Shown: one piece after another, positions 1 to 9,189 of the stretch
Position numbering within the stretch: the first letter of the stretch is position 1
Layout of the letters: each line of letters opens with the position of its first letter
Assembly: GCA_032834875.1 (NCBI GenBank)
Contig: CP135238.1
Coordinates: 2,084,001-2,148,000 of the forward strand
Direction: 5' to 3'
DNA: 64,000 nucleotides
Origin: Sulfuracidifex metallicus DSM 6482 = JCM 9184
GTDB taxonomy: Archaea; Thermoproteota; Thermoprotei_A; Sulfolobales; Sulfolobaceae
Notes under the pieces: model-generated
Databases searched by the model: none
What the model was told of the DNA's origin: nothing
What the model saw: only the letters and a program-made list of their open reading frames with translations
Translations under genes and position numbers: made by a program

Positions 1-560
1 ACTCCCTCGGGACAAACTTTGTAAGCTTCATCACAATTTTCCTTGACTTTCACTATCGGAAAGTATCTACTAACAGCTTCTGACACTGGATTAAATTTGG
101 CATGTTCTTTCCCATAACCTAGCCTAACCTTGGCTTCCAAGGATATCTTCTGTTTAGCGCCTAACATTACTATTGGAATGTCTCCGCTAACTGGTGTAAC
201 GTTAGGATCGTCCGATTTGAGTTCGCTTGTATAAACCATCTTAGGTGAGTCGTCAGCTTCGGATTCTAAATAAAGCTTGGTATAGCAATTTTCGCAGCCA
301 CTAGAGCAGTCTACACACTCTTCAGGTCTCTTATATATGTCTAAAGCTTCGTCTGAACGTAATGGTATCATAGCCAATCTATGAGCTATCATTTCATCAT
401 ACAGAGGACTACTGTTGTCTAGAAAGTACACCTCATCCACGGCCATGACCGGAACTTCGGTCATCAAAGCTCTCCTAATAGAGTTAACGAATTCTAGAGG
501 ATATCCCTCTATTACAAGTTCTAACCTATTGGGAGAACTAGCAAGTTTACTGATTGACAT
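1..560 (-). CDS. rpo3: DNA-directed RNA polymerase subunit Rpo3 (RpoD), 3' part missing
   Basis: This subunit forms the archaeal alpha-like assembly platform of RNA polymerase together with Rpo11. About 186 codons are visible and the C-terminus runs off the left edge. The N-terminus shows the dimerisation-type segment [20 protein letters not shown]. Four cysteines follow at about residues 82-92 ([11 protein letters not shown]), in the inserted iron-sulfur-type domain typical of Sulfolobus Rpo3. The gene lies directly behind rps13-rps4-rps11, the usual archaeal order. The ATG at 560 is chosen because the conserved MSI...LELVIEG start follows it at once. Confidence 0.95.
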   Translation of the reverse strand, partial: MSISKLASSPNRLELVIEGYPLEFVNSIRRALMTEVPVMAVDEVYFLDNSSPLYDEMIAHRLAMIPLRSDEALDIYKRPEECVDCSSGCENCYTKLYLESEADDSPKMVYTSELKSDDPNVTPVSGDIPIVMLGAKQKISLEAKVRLGYGKEHAKFNPVSEAVSRYFPIVKVKENCDEAYKVCPEG

Positions 561-584
561 TAAAAAACATCCCCTTCTTTCGGA

Positions 585-983
585 TTATACCCTTCTTCCT
601 CTTCTTCCTCCTGGTCTCCTTATGCTATCGTGAGGTACTGGAGTAATATCTTCTATTCTTCCTATAATGAAACCAGATCTTGAAAGTGCCCTTATTGAAG
701 GTTGGGCCCCTGGACCAGGAGTCTTACTGCCATATCCACCAGGTGCTCTAACCTTTATATGAATTGCCATTATCCCCTTATCTAATGCGTCGGCTGCAGC
801 TCTATTTGCTGCTAACATTGCTGCATACGGTGAAGGCTTTTCTCTATCCGCTTTAACTACGTTTCCTCCTGAAGCTCTAGCTACTATCTCTGCGCCAGTT
901 ATATCAGATATAGTAAGTATAGTATTATTTTGAGATGCATATATATGGGCTGTACCCCATCTAATTTCACGTCTACTGGACAT
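585..983 (-). CDS. rps11: 30S ribosomal protein uS11
   Basis: Platform protein of the small ribosomal subunit that contacts the 3' region of 16S rRNA. The 132-residue product has the family core [19 protein letters not shown], the block [17 protein letters not shown] and a basic C-terminal tail ([11 protein letters not shown]). An upstream GTG at 992 would add three residues. I prefer the ATG at 983 because a GGTGGTGAG ribosome-binding stretch lies directly before it, and archaeal S11 proteins usually begin [10 protein letters not shown]. The start overlaps the end of rps4, so the two are probably co-translated in the rps13-rps4-rps11-rpo3 operon. Confidence 0.97.
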   Translation of the reverse strand: MSSRREIRWGTAHIYASQNNTILTISDITGAEIVARASGGNVVKADREKPSPYAAMLAANRAAADALDKGIMAIHIKVRAPGGYGSKTPGPGAQPSIRALSRSGFIIGRIEDITPVPHDSIRRPGGRRGRRV

Positions 984-1536
984 TCTCACCACCAGCTTCT
1001 ACTTGTTCTTGTTTTTCAGACTGATTCTGAACTACTGTAGGAGGTCTGTCTTTAAAAGGTGATGTTGGATAGAACTCTATTGCAGTCTCTTCATCAATAG
1101 AAACTAAAAAACCAGGAGAAGTTATCCTTTTACCTCCGATAGATATGTGACCGTGCACTATTAGTTGCCTAGCCTGATACACTGAACGGGCCATGCCCTT
1201 ATTGAACACTATAGTTTGAAGCCTCCTTTCTAGTACGTTCTTTTCATTGAGACTTAATATATCGTCTACAGTACCGTTCTCATTTTGTATCAGACCTAAT
1301 TTATAAACTCTAGTTATTAACTGCTTTTCCCTTACTGTTCTCTCAGCTGGAGGAAGCGCTAACAGAGACCTAGCTTGATGTCTTAAATTCCTTGTGAAAG
1401 TTCTGGCTAACCATAACTCCTTCTTATTCCTTAAACCATACTTACCCATCAGGGACTGCTCCTCCGAAAGGGTTTGCCTTATCCAGGGGTGACCTGGACC
1501 TTCCCATTTTCTAGTGCTCTTCTTAGGATCGCCCAT
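973..1536 (-). CDS. rps4: 30S ribosomal protein uS4
   Basis: Primary 16S rRNA-binding protein of the small subunit. The 187 residues are normal for archaeal S4. The S4 RNA-binding domain is recognisable at about residues 105-150 ([20 protein letters not shown] followed by [16 protein letters not shown]). The N-terminus [18 protein letters not shown] is the typical archaeal form, and the C-terminal tail is acidic and glutamine-rich. The 3' end overlaps rps11, and rps13 ends 5 bp upstream, so the four genes form one compact unit. Confidence 0.97.
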   Translation of the reverse strand: MGDPKKSTRKWEGPGHPWIRQTLSEEQSLMGKYGLRNKKELWLARTFTRNLRHQARSLLALPPAERTVREKQLITRVYKLGLIQNENGTVDDILSLNEKNVLERRLQTIVFNKGMARSVYQARQLIVHGHISIGGKRITSPGFLVSIDEETAIEFYPTSPFKDRPPTVVQNQSEKQEQVEAGGENVQ

Positions 1537-1541
1537 TTATA

Positions 1542-2030
1542 TCACCCACTTTTCTGAGAGGAGCTACTTGAAGTTGGCTGTGTGACCTTTTTCCTTGATA
1601 CGCCTATCGTATATCCAACTCTTCCAGTTGTCCTGGTTCTCTGTCCCCTTACTTTTAGTCCTATTGAGTGCCTTACTCCTCTCCAGCTCTTGCTCTTCTT
1701 CTCTCTTTCGATATCGTTCCTTGCATAGAATATAAGATCTGAAGTTACTAAGTGCATGTCAGTTCCGCTTTCGTAATCCTTCCTTCTGTTGTACATCCAC
1801 GACGGAACGTTACTTATTACCTTATTCTCTAACTGTTGTTCAATCCTCTTTATATCGCTGTCAGAAAGTTCACCCAATCTCAAGTTAGAATCTAGATTCA
1901 AGTTACGTATTATAGCTCTGGCCGTGTTGTAACCTATGCCTTTTACCGTTGCCAGGGCATAGGGGAGCTTCATAGTCCCATCTATGTCTTGCCCAAACAT
2001 TCTTATTACGTACTTAAACTGTTGGCTCAT
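1542..2030 (-). CDS. rps13: 30S ribosomal protein uS13
   Basis: Head protein of the small subunit that contacts 16S rRNA and the P-site tRNA. It is 162 aa, close to the archaeal norm. It contains a helix-two-turn-helix region beginning [20 protein letters not shown] and the basic nucleic-acid-binding motif [20 protein letters not shown] near the C-terminus. A serine-rich tail ends the protein. It is the first ribosomal gene of the cluster. The AIR-synthase-like gene ends 19 bp upstream and may belong to the same transcript. Confidence 0.96.
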   Translation of the reverse strand: MSQQFKYVIRMFGQDIDGTMKLPYALATVKGIGYNTARAIIRNLNLDSNLRLGELSDSDIKRIEQQLENKVISNVPSWMYNRRKDYESGTDMHLVTSDLIFYARNDIEREKKSKSWRGVRHSIGLKVRGQRTRTTGRVGYTIGVSRKKVTQPTSSSSSQKSG

Positions 2031-2049
2031 TAAGTATCAACTAGATCGT

Positions 2050-3330
2050 CTATGCATTTCCTGTTTTTAAGTTTTTCAATATCTCTTCCTTCTTCCTCAT
2101 TGACTCTTTGACTGCCTCATTTACCTTATTGTGTATTTCAACTAAACTATAAGGAGACCAATTGCCTATAACTTTCTTTAAAGGTGTGTAAGGGCTTTCT
2201 CTAAAGTTCTCTTCTAGAGGTACTCCATCTTCAGATATGATATCATGCCCATTATATTTATCGACTGTGCCTATTACATCTGCAGTTATTCTCTCTTCTC
2301 GTAGTGAGCCAATTATCTGATCAGGAAACCTAGTAAAAAAGAGGATGGAGTCTATTGAAAGACCTAAAGGGTCAATGTTAAGCTGATAAAGCATGTTTTT
2401 CACCTTTGAGTTAATCAAAGCCTTAAACTTAGCAATGTTTACCTTCAACGTCACTTTGCCGTCATTTCTACCTGCGTTTATTTCTGACGAAATTGACCTA
2501 ATTCCTCCATTTGTAACGTCAGTGACTGAATCGACTTTGTCTGCAACTCTATCTAAAACCTTGCATGCCAAGAGATCCTTTAGATTTAAGGTAGAATCGA
2601 CTATTTCTGGCATTCCATGGAAAATTGCAGTTGTCGCAATGGTTCCTCCACCGTTACCTTCCGTCATCACAACGTATTGGCCTTCTGATACATTTGTTCT
2701 TAGAAACCTCTTCTTACCTATCTTACCAACTGAAGCTATTCCACCACTTATACGTTCGCCTATTACCATATCCCCTCCTATTCTTAACGTACTACCAGAT
2801 AGTATCTTTATACCCATAAAATCTGTTACTGTTGAAACTCCAGCCTCGAAGTCTGTTAGCATACCTATATCGCTATCATCAGATAAATGTATGTCAACTA
2901 TTACACCTAGAGGCTTACCTCCCTTAACCATTATGTCCCTTAATGTAGCCCTTGTAGCGTGAAATCCAGCCAAAAAGGGAAAATAGCCTAACCTAGAATG
3001 TATTCCGTCAACGGAAACTATCACATCGTCTTCTATACCCGCATCATCGAAGGAACTTAGAGGTCTTCCGCTAATTTCAAAGAGAGCTTGATGAATTATA
3101 TGGTCTCCTATACCTCTTGAACCTAGTCCTGAATCTCCTGCTTTTATCCCGGTTTTAACATATGTAAATCTACCAGCTTTAAGAGATTGAGAGACTTCCT
3201 GAACGATCGCAGAGGCAACCTTATCCACCGGGTATTTCTCATCCTTGTAAAATCTTAATTCTTCAATCAACTTCTTCCTGGCATCTTCATGACTACTAAT
3301 GAGTTTCCTCGCGATGCCTTCTAGATCCAT
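2050..3330 (-). CDS. AIR synthase-related protein (PurM/HypE/ThiL superfamily)
   Basis: The 426-residue protein has the two-domain AIR-synthase fold signature. The N-terminal domain carries a glycine/acidic loop (GSRGIGDHIIH, then DDVIVSVDGIHSRLGYFPFL). The C-terminal domain carries TDVTNGGIRSISSEINAG. Members of this superfamily use ATP to activate amide, carboxylate or phosphate substrates (PurM, PurL, SelD, HypE, ThiL). The order of motifs does not match PurM or PurL closely enough for a substrate call. It is transcribed toward rps13. It faces yjbQ across a 52-bp divergent gap, and since YjbQ proteins are linked to thiamine phosphate, a ThiL-like kinase role is possible but unproven. Confidence 0.8.
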   Translation of the reverse strand: MDLEGIARKLISSHEDARKKLIEELRFYKDEKYPVDKVASAIVQEVSQSLKAGRFTYVKTGIKAGDSGLGSRGIGDHIIHQALFEISGRPLSSFDDAGIEDDVIVSVDGIHSRLGYFPFLAGFHATRATLRDIMVKGGKPLGVIVDIHLSDDSDIGMLTDFEAGVSTVTDFMGIKILSGSTLRIGGDMVIGERISGGIASVGKIGKKRFLRTNVSEGQYVVMTEGNGGGTIATTAIFHGMPEIVDSTLNLKDLLACKVLDRVADKVDSVTDVTNGGIRSISSEINAGRNDGKVTLKVNIAKFKALINSKVKNMLYQLNIDPLGLSIDSILFFTRFPDQIIGSLREERITADVIGTVDKYNGHDIISEDGVPLEENFRESPYTPLKKVIGNWSPYSLVEIHNKVNEAVKESMRKKEEILKNLKTGNA

Positions 3331-3382
3331 GTTATATCATCTTGACTTATATTATAGAGAATAAAACTTAGCGGGATAAAGG

Positions 3383-3784
3383 TTGAAGGTAAAAACTTTC
3401 TTGCTAACAGTTAAGACGTCCACTAAATTCCAAAGCATAGATATAACAGATGAGGTACAAAATAAGATAGATGTAAAGGAAGGAGTTGCTTACATTTTTT
3501 CAAAGCATACTACATGTGCGGTGATTGTAAACGAAGCTGAGAAGGGCTTAATGAGCGATTACTTAGATTGGGCTAATAAACTAGTTCCTCCTGAGGGAGA
3601 TTTCAAACATAACGTAATGGATAACAATGGTCATGCTCACGTCATTTCTTCAATTATAGGTAATTCCAGAGTAGTTCCCATCTCAGAAGGTAAATTAGAT
3701 TTAGGTACTTGGCAAAGAATAATATTTCTAGAGTTTGATGGACCTAGGACAAGAACATTAGCTATTAAAGTTTTTGGTGAATGA
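3383..3784 (+). CDS. YjbQ/UPF0047 family protein (secondary thiamine-phosphate synthase type)
   Basis: At 133 residues this is the usual size of the family. It has the hallmark segments YIFSKHTTCAVIVNEAE and HAHVISSIIGNSRVVPISEG, which carry the conserved histidines, and a final LGTWQRIIFLEFDGPRTR block. Some family members have weak thiamine-phosphate synthase activity, but the physiological role is not settled. The start is a TTG at 3383. The gene is divergent from the AIR-synthase-like gene and its stop overlaps the next small gene, so 3383-4139 is probably one transcript. Confidence 0.85.
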   Translation: MKVKTFLLTVKTSTKFQSIDITDEVQNKIDVKEGVAYIFSKHTTCAVIVNEAEKGLMSDYLDWANKLVPPEGDFKHNVMDNNGHAHVISSIIGNSRVVPISEGKLDLGTWQRIIFLEFDGPRTRTLAIKVFGE

Positions 3785-4139
3785 TCGCTTTTTTACCAGT
3801 GAAACAAGATTATGTAGAGTAATATTGCCACCTAATCTAAGACCTACTCCTTTTAAAAAACTATCTGAGTGCCAAGATAGGCAATGCGTAAAAACTATTG
3901 TAAATGAATATTTGATGTCTCTGATGAATGGAGATTACAGACACGTAAACGAGGAGCTAGATGCCGAGGACGAAAACGAAAAGGTTGTGGCTAATTCATA
4001 CGTTTTTACGGAGGAATTGGTTTTAGCTGCTATGATGAATGAAATAGACCTAGACCTAATTTATGAAGACCTGCAAAGTAGACTTGGAGAAGAGCATCCT
4101 ATCATACTCTTTCTCAGGCATCTGATGGAAGAGTCATAA
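3777..4139 (+). CDS. conserved hypothetical acidic protein
   Basis: About 120 residues, not recognised as a named family. The N-terminal third contains one cysteine pair region (LSECQDRQCVKTIV). The middle is strongly acidic (EELDAEDENEKVV). The rest looks helical with alternating leucines (LVLAAMMNEIDLDLIYEDL). No membrane segment or signal peptide is visible. It starts with GTG at 3777 (TTG at 3774 is an alternative), inside the last codons of yjbQ, and is therefore translationally coupled to it. tyrS begins about 50 bp downstream. Reality is supported by tight packing and by matching base composition. Confidence 0.7.
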   Translation: MNDRFFTSETRLCRVILPPNLRPTPFKKLSECQDRQCVKTIVNEYLMSLMNGDYRHVNEELDAEDENEKVVANSYVFTEELVLAAMMNEIDLDLIYEDLQSRLGEEHPIILFLRHLMEES

Positions 4140-4191
4140 ATTAGAACTATTTTTAATCTGCTTCTTTCTTTTAGTCTTGGGGAAAATCATA

Positions 4192-5271
4192 ATGAACCCT
4201 AATGAAAGATTATCCTTGATTACAAGAAACCTAGAGGAGGTCGTCACTTTAGACGAATTAAAAGCTAAACTAGAAACAGGAAATCAACTAAAGGGATATA
4301 TAGGATTTGAACCAAGCGGATTGTTCCATATCGGATGGCTAATATGGGCTCAGAAAATGAAAGATCTAATAGATGCTGGAATAAAAATGAACTTGCTGGA
4401 GGCTACTTGGCATGCATGGATAAACGATAAGCTTGGTGGAGACCTTCAGCTAATAAAGGACGCTGGAAAGTACGCCGTCGACGTACTTGAGACCTTTGGC
4501 GTTGATATGTCTAAGGTTGATGTTGTGGATGCAGAAACCTTAGTGAACGATAAGGATTATTGGAAACTAGTTATAAAGATTTCCAAAAATACTAGCCTAG
4601 CCAGGATGAAGAGAGCAATGACCATAATGGGGAGAAAGTCTGAGGAGGCTGAAATAGATACTTCCAAGCTAATTTATCCTGCCATGCAAGTTGCAGATAT
4701 CTATTACATGGATTTGGACATTGCGTTAGGAGGTACAGACCAAAGGAAGGCTCACATGTTAGCTAGAGACTTATCAGAGAAAATGGGAACTAAGAAAGTG
4801 ATATCCTTACATACTCCTCTATTAGTAGGCCTTCAAGGCGGTGAAAGGATGACCGTAAGTGGTGACGAAGAAGATTACATGTCTTCCATAAAGATGAGCA
4901 AATCTAAACCTGAGAACGCTATTTTCATTAATGATAGCCCTGATGCAGTTGAATCTAAAATTATGGCTGCCTACTGTCCCAGAGGGGTTGTAGAAAACAA
5001 TCCTATTCTTCAAATTAACAAATTTATAATTTTCCCTAGATTTAATTCATTAAAAATAGAGAGAGAACAAAAATACGGAGGTGACATAGAGTTAACTAAA
5101 TATGAAGAATTACAAATGTTATTTGTAGAAGGCAAACTGCATCCAATGGATTTAAAGAAGGCTACAGCAAGAAAATTAAATGAAATAATAGAGCCTATGA
5201 GACAAAGGCTCAATAGTAGAACCGATCTACAAGATATAGTAAACAGAATTACCAAAAATATAACCAGGTGA
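4192..5271 (+). CDS. tyrS: tyrosyl-tRNA synthetase
   Basis: Class I aminoacyl-tRNA synthetase that charges tRNA-Tyr. The HIGH-type motif is in FEPSGLFHIGWLIW (about residues 41-54) and the KMSKS loop is complete in SIKMSKSKPENAIF. The ALGGTDQRKAHMLARDL block is the family core. At about 359 aa it is the compact archaeal form without the bacterial S4 domain. I use the ATG at 4192 (MNPNERLSLITRNLEEV). An in-frame TTG at 4177 would add five residues. It ends 6 bp before dnaG, so the two are likely co-expressed. Confidence 0.96.
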   Translation: MNPNERLSLITRNLEEVVTLDELKAKLETGNQLKGYIGFEPSGLFHIGWLIWAQKMKDLIDAGIKMNLLEATWHAWINDKLGGDLQLIKDAGKYAVDVLETFGVDMSKVDVVDAETLVNDKDYWKLVIKISKNTSLARMKRAMTIMGRKSEEAEIDTSKLIYPAMQVADIYYMDLDIALGGTDQRKAHMLARDLSEKMGTKKVISLHTPLLVGLQGGERMTVSGDEEDYMSSIKMSKSKPENAIFINDSPDAVESKIMAAYCPRGVVENNPILQINKFIIFPRFNSLKIEREQKYGGDIELTKYEELQMLFVEGKLHPMDLKKATARKLNEIIEPMRQRLNSRTDLQDIVNRITKNITR

Positions 5272-5277
5272 TAAAAA

Positions 5278-6504
5278 TTGAAATATAATATAAAGCTTAA
5301 GTTTCAAGTTGATGGAATAGTCGAAAAAACTGACGTAATAGGTGCAATATTTGGCCAGACTGAAAACTTATTTGGGGATGAATTTGACCTTAGAGAACTT
5401 CAAGATAAAGGAAGACTTGGTAGAATAACGGTCGAGATATATCCAAAAGGTAATAAAGCGGATGGAGAAGTAATAATACCTTCTAATCTAGATAGAATAG
5501 AAACCGCACTAATAGCCTCAATGGTAGAAAGCGTAGAGAAAGTTGGTCCTTACAATTCCAAGTTTGAATTAGTAGAAGTAGAAGACATTAGAGCCGAGAA
5601 GCTGAAGAAGATAATTGATCGTGCTAAAGATATACTAACAGTATGGAACAGAGAGAAGAACTTAGATATAAAGGAAGTACTAAACGAGATAAGCTCCGCT
5701 GTAAAGGTAGGGGAAATTACCGAATTTGGCCCAGATAGGTTACCAGCTGGACCTGACGCCGATAAAGATCCCAACCTAATAATAGTTGAGGGAAGGGCTG
5801 ACATAATAAACTTGTTAAGGTATGGATATAGAAACACAGTTGCTGTAGGTGGAGCTAACTCTCAAATACCAGACTCTTTAGTAACATTAAGTAAGAATAA
5901 GAGAGTGGTAATAGCTTTTTTAGACGGAGACCATGGAGGAGACTTGATTCTAAAGGAGCTAATTAGTCACAATGTAAAGGTTGATTATGTAGCCAGAGCT
6001 CCTGTAGGAAGAGAAGTAGAGGAACTCACCGGAAAAGAGATAGCCAAGGCATTGTCGAATATGGTTCCATTGCAACAATACCTAAAGAGACAGGAAAGCA
6101 GTAGTGCTACTCCTGTGTTACAAATAAGCGAGCCAGCTCAGGTTGCAGTTCAGACTGTAGTGCAACAAACAGTAGAAAAGAAGCCAGAACAGATTTCACT
6201 ATCTATACCGCCTCAAATACTTGAGGAAATCAAGAAACTTCCAGGGACGCTGGAGGGCGTAATGTACAATGAAGCTTGGGAACCAATAGAGAAAGTCCAA
6301 GTTAGAGATATTATTCCAAAATTAGAGAGCTCCGAAGACGGTAAAGTATCATACATAATTTTTGATGGAGTAATAACCCAAAGACTTCTTGATTTGGCTA
6401 GCGACAAAAATGTGAAGCTTCTAGCTGGGGCTAGAATAGGTGGTGTGAACAAAAGACCAAAGAACGTAACTTTACTCACATTCTCCGATATAATCACCTC
6501 CTAA
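5278..6504 (+). CDS. dnaG: archaeal DnaG-like protein (Toprim primase / exosome subunit)
   Basis: 408-residue archaeal DnaG. The Toprim domain is at about residues 165-260, with the catalytic glutamate in NLIIVEGRADIINLLRYGY and the acidic pair in VVIAFLDGDHGGDLI. In Sulfolobales this protein is a subunit of the RNA exosome, and primase activity has also been reported. A glutamine/valine-rich linker (about 275-305) separates Toprim from a C-terminal domain of about 100 residues. The start is TTG at 5278 with a GGTGA ribosome-binding site overlapping the tyrS stop. It converges with polB3, overlapping by 11 bp. Confidence 0.95.
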   Translation: MKYNIKLKFQVDGIVEKTDVIGAIFGQTENLFGDEFDLRELQDKGRLGRITVEIYPKGNKADGEVIIPSNLDRIETALIASMVESVEKVGPYNSKFELVEVEDIRAEKLKKIIDRAKDILTVWNREKNLDIKEVLNEISSAVKVGEITEFGPDRLPAGPDADKDPNLIIVEGRADIINLLRYGYRNTVAVGGANSQIPDSLVTLSKNKRVVIAFLDGDHGGDLILKELISHNVKVDYVARAPVGREVEELTGKEIAKALSNMVPLQQYLKRQESSSATPVLQISEPAQVAVQTVVQQTVEKKPEQISLSIPPQILEEIKKLPGTLEGVMYNEAWEPIEKVQVRDIIPKLESSEDGKVSYIIFDGVITQRLLDLASDKNVKLLAGARIGGVNKRPKNVTLLTFSDIITS

Positions 6505-8632
6505 AGTAATTAGATATATCGAATCCTCCTTCTTTAAGATCTTTTTCTTTTATTCCTAAAGGCTTTAGAACGTGCATAACTATTGGTATTATCTGCTTAT
6601 CTACATAAAACTCCTTATCTATCCTTTTCTTGTCTTTAATTGAAAAAAATGGTTCCACCTTATCAGACAACCTTACTCCTCCTTCGCATATTACGTACCC
6701 TACCTTATCTCCCTTGTTTACAACGAATCCTTGCTTATACGCCTTCATAGCTGCTACAACGAAAAGTGGATAGGGCTGCTTGTACATGGAAAATTCTTTA
6801 TCAAGTTCCCTCCATATTATCATTTCCTTTATGTCAAAGTCTCCCCTTCTAATTCTCATCACTTCCTGCCTAACGTCCTTCAGAGCCGAGTCTACGCTTT
6901 CCCTCAGTAACTTTCCCGTAACTCTCACGTAGATTCTTTTTGCCACTTCAGACCAATCTCCATAAGGAAAGGCTAAAGAGATAGGATCAGCAACTCCACG
7001 CTTATCTATCCCTATGAAGAAATCATCACCAATAACGACCCTATTGTATTTTACATTTATAGCATATGGAAATTCGTCTATACCCTTCACAAGTATCGTA
7101 TTACCTCTAGCAAAGAGAACTGATGCACCCTTTCTTTTTAAGTCCTCTATGTAGTTCTTCATCGTATACATAATCAATTTGTCCAAATTTTTCCCGCATT
7201 GTGGACAAAGCCACCTTGAACCAGACCAAGAGAAATACCCTGTTATAGTATTAGCTAAGGTAGCTGTTAAATCCTTTGATATTCTGTCTCCAAATCTTTC
7301 TTTTAGCTCCCTCTCAACCTCACTATAAATGGATGGTATTACAGACGGGAGAAATCCTTTACCGTCAAAACTGCCATCAATGGTTTCAGGACTTATGTTA
7401 TAAGATTCTAAGATAGATGGTGGCAAAGAGTTAAAGAAGAGACCCAAAACGTCGTCATGAAGACCAATTATAGGGTCTGTTAAATTGGTCTTAGGGTCTA
7501 TCCTCACATCTGCGTCCTTCTTATTCGGCACTAAGATATTTCTCTCTACGCTCTTCCTTACTAAAATCCATTCTAAAGCTGAATACATGCTTGCGGAAAA
7601 CAATTGATCCATAGGCATACCGAACTTTCTAGACATAAGTATACCCAGCTCCATAATCTTGTTCAATAGATTCCACTGTAAGGGGCACTCTGCAGACTGA
7701 TTTCTCTTTACATCAAAATAAGAGTAAATATCAATATTATCACTATGTTGTTCATAATCTATGCCTAGGATATTACGAACAAATTTACCTATATTAACAT
7801 TAAGTCTACCAGGTGAGGAGTAATGCCCATAAGTACCAGTTGATATATCTGCTCCTTCTTTCCTAGATACATCAAGCTTTATGTTCCTAAACGAAGCACG
7901 CTGTATTATATAATTCCATTGATACGATCCTAGAGTTCCAATTATATCTGGGTCTTCTTCTCGAACGACGGAAACGAAGTCCTTTATTATCTTCGAATCG
8001 TCTATGCCGTCGCTTTCGAGAATCTTATAAGAATCATTTGAAATAATACAAATGGATAATAACGGGTCCCTCCTGGGATTAATAGAACCGTACTTATTAT
8101 TAACATTAATATCAAAGGAAAGAAGCCGTAGCGATGGGACCTCCTCTTTATCTATAGGTCTCAGAGATTTGACTCTATAAACTTCGTCCACAATAAACCC
8201 ATCATTGGGAATCCGTTCTACGTCAGCTTCTATCCATGTAAAAGGTGGAACTCTGGAATCGATTGAAAACCTCATGGAAAAACGAATATCAGCTTCAAAT
8301 ATTCCCTTTACGTCCCCCATCTTAGATATTACGTCCCTAAAGTACCTTATTGAAGTAGGAAGAGAACAAGCTACCTTAAGAACGTCCAATTCCTTTCCTA
8401 AATAGATCTTTTTATCATTAGAAACATCTTTTATCTCGTAATTTTTACCAGATAATTCCAATATTTTTTCTTTTAAATTAGAATCAGATCTAGGTAACAC
8501 ATAAAAGTATGGGTAAAAATCATCCTTTATCAGAAGACTTCTTTTACCTTCCTTTGATATCGTCCACATGTAAGCCTTGGGAGATGGATCATTCTCGTAA
8601 GAGAAATCTATTACAAAAAACTCTTTAATCAT
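6494..8632 (-). CDS. polB3: DNA polymerase B3 (Dpo3) with degenerate catalytic motifs
   Basis: Family B DNA polymerase paralogue. The position next to dnaG and the 712-residue length point to the crenarchaeal PolB3/Dpo3 group. The fold is recognisable but the active sites are not. The exo I position reads LRLLSFDINV (DxE has lost Glu). The exo II region reads GSYQWNYIIQRA (no Asp after the aromatic). Motif A is FFNSLPPSI instead of DFxSLYPSI. Motif B reads ATLANTITGYF. Motif C reads FARGNT where YGDTDS is expected. A zinc-type pair WLCPQCGK is present before motif C. I infer a structural or accessory role, or very weak activity. Alignments are by eye. Confidence 0.82.
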   Translation of the reverse strand: MIKEFFVIDFSYENDPSPKAYMWTISKEGKRSLLIKDDFYPYFYVLPRSDSNLKEKILELSGKNYEIKDVSNDKKIYLGKELDVLKVACSLPTSIRYFRDVISKMGDVKGIFEADIRFSMRFSIDSRVPPFTWIEADVERIPNDGFIVDEVYRVKSLRPIDKEEVPSLRLLSFDINVNNKYGSINPRRDPLLSICIISNDSYKILESDGIDDSKIIKDFVSVVREEDPDIIGTLGSYQWNYIIQRASFRNIKLDVSRKEGADISTGTYGHYSSPGRLNVNIGKFVRNILGIDYEQHSDNIDIYSYFDVKRNQSAECPLQWNLLNKIMELGILMSRKFGMPMDQLFSASMYSALEWILVRKSVERNILVPNKKDADVRIDPKTNLTDPIIGLHDDVLGLFFNSLPPSILESYNISPETIDGSFDGKGFLPSVIPSIYSEVERELKERFGDRISKDLTATLANTITGYFSWSGSRWLCPQCGKNLDKLIMYTMKNYIEDLKRKGASVLFARGNTILVKGIDEFPYAINVKYNRVVIGDDFFIGIDKRGVADPISLAFPYGDWSEVAKRIYVRVTGKLLRESVDSALKDVRQEVMRIRRGDFDIKEMIIWRELDKEFSMYKQPYPLFVVAAMKAYKQGFVVNKGDKVGYVICEGGVRLSDKVEPFFSIKDKKRIDKEFYVDKQIIPIVMHVLKPLGIKEKDLKEGGFDISNYFRR

Positions 8633-8711
8633 AGGAAGGCTTAGCTATCTCAAGAAAATAAAACCTATTATAATTCAGAGCAGATGTTCTTATTTTATAT
8701 TTTAATGTAGA

Positions 8712-9182
8712 CTAATCAGTATAACACGCAACTGTGAGAGACTTTAACATTATAAAGGCGTGCCTATTTCTCCCGTAATAGTTTTTCCTGGTATACGATA
8801 TTAAATAGCCCAAATGTGAATAAAAAAGGAGAGCGTTAGCGTTTTTGGTTTCAACTTCCAAGTAAGAGTAAGTAGCTCCGCAGGCTAGGAACCTCCTTTC
8901 TAATTCTCTCAAGATCGTTGAGCCTATCCCCTTGCCTCTGGCTTTAGCTCGAGTGGCAATTGAAATTACATGTCCTCTAATCTTGTTTTGAGTAATACCT
9001 ATTGCATATCCTTGTACGACGTCGCCTTCCTTCGCTACTATGTATAAATTCCCGGAAAGTATAAGATAAGCCTTTAGTAATCTAAGCGAATAAGGTTGAT
9101 CGAATGATTCTACCTCTATTTCATAAATTTGTTGTAGATCCCCTTCCGTTGCGTCAGATATAACTACCAATTTTCCAATCAT
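8712..9182 (-). CDS. rimI: RimI/Ard1-type N-alpha-acetyltransferase (GNAT)
   Basis: Transfers acetyl from acetyl-CoA to protein N-termini; archaeal Ard1/RimI homologues have broad NatA-like specificity. The 156 aa fit one GNAT domain. It begins SDATEGDLQQIYEIEVESF, has the acetyl-CoA-binding loop RAKARGKGIGSTILRELE (R-x-x-G-x-G), and ends with the conserved NANALLFYSHLGYLISYTRKNYY. The ATG at 9182 is only 7 bp from the GTG of the divergent pelA, so the promoters of both genes must lie inside the opposite coding region. Confidence 0.88.
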   Translation of the reverse strand: MIGKLVVISDATEGDLQQIYEIEVESFDQPYSLRLLKAYLILSGNLYIVAKEGDVVQGYAIGITQNKIRGHVISIATRAKARGKGIGSTILRELERRFLACGATYSYLEVETKNANALLFYSHLGYLISYTRKNYYGRNRHAFIMLKSLTVACYTD

Positions 9183-9189
9183 TCTTATT

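Noticed and set aside
2393-2962. 189-codon plus-strand ORF
   Set aside because: It lies wholly antisense to the AIR-synthase-like gene, which has clear family motifs.
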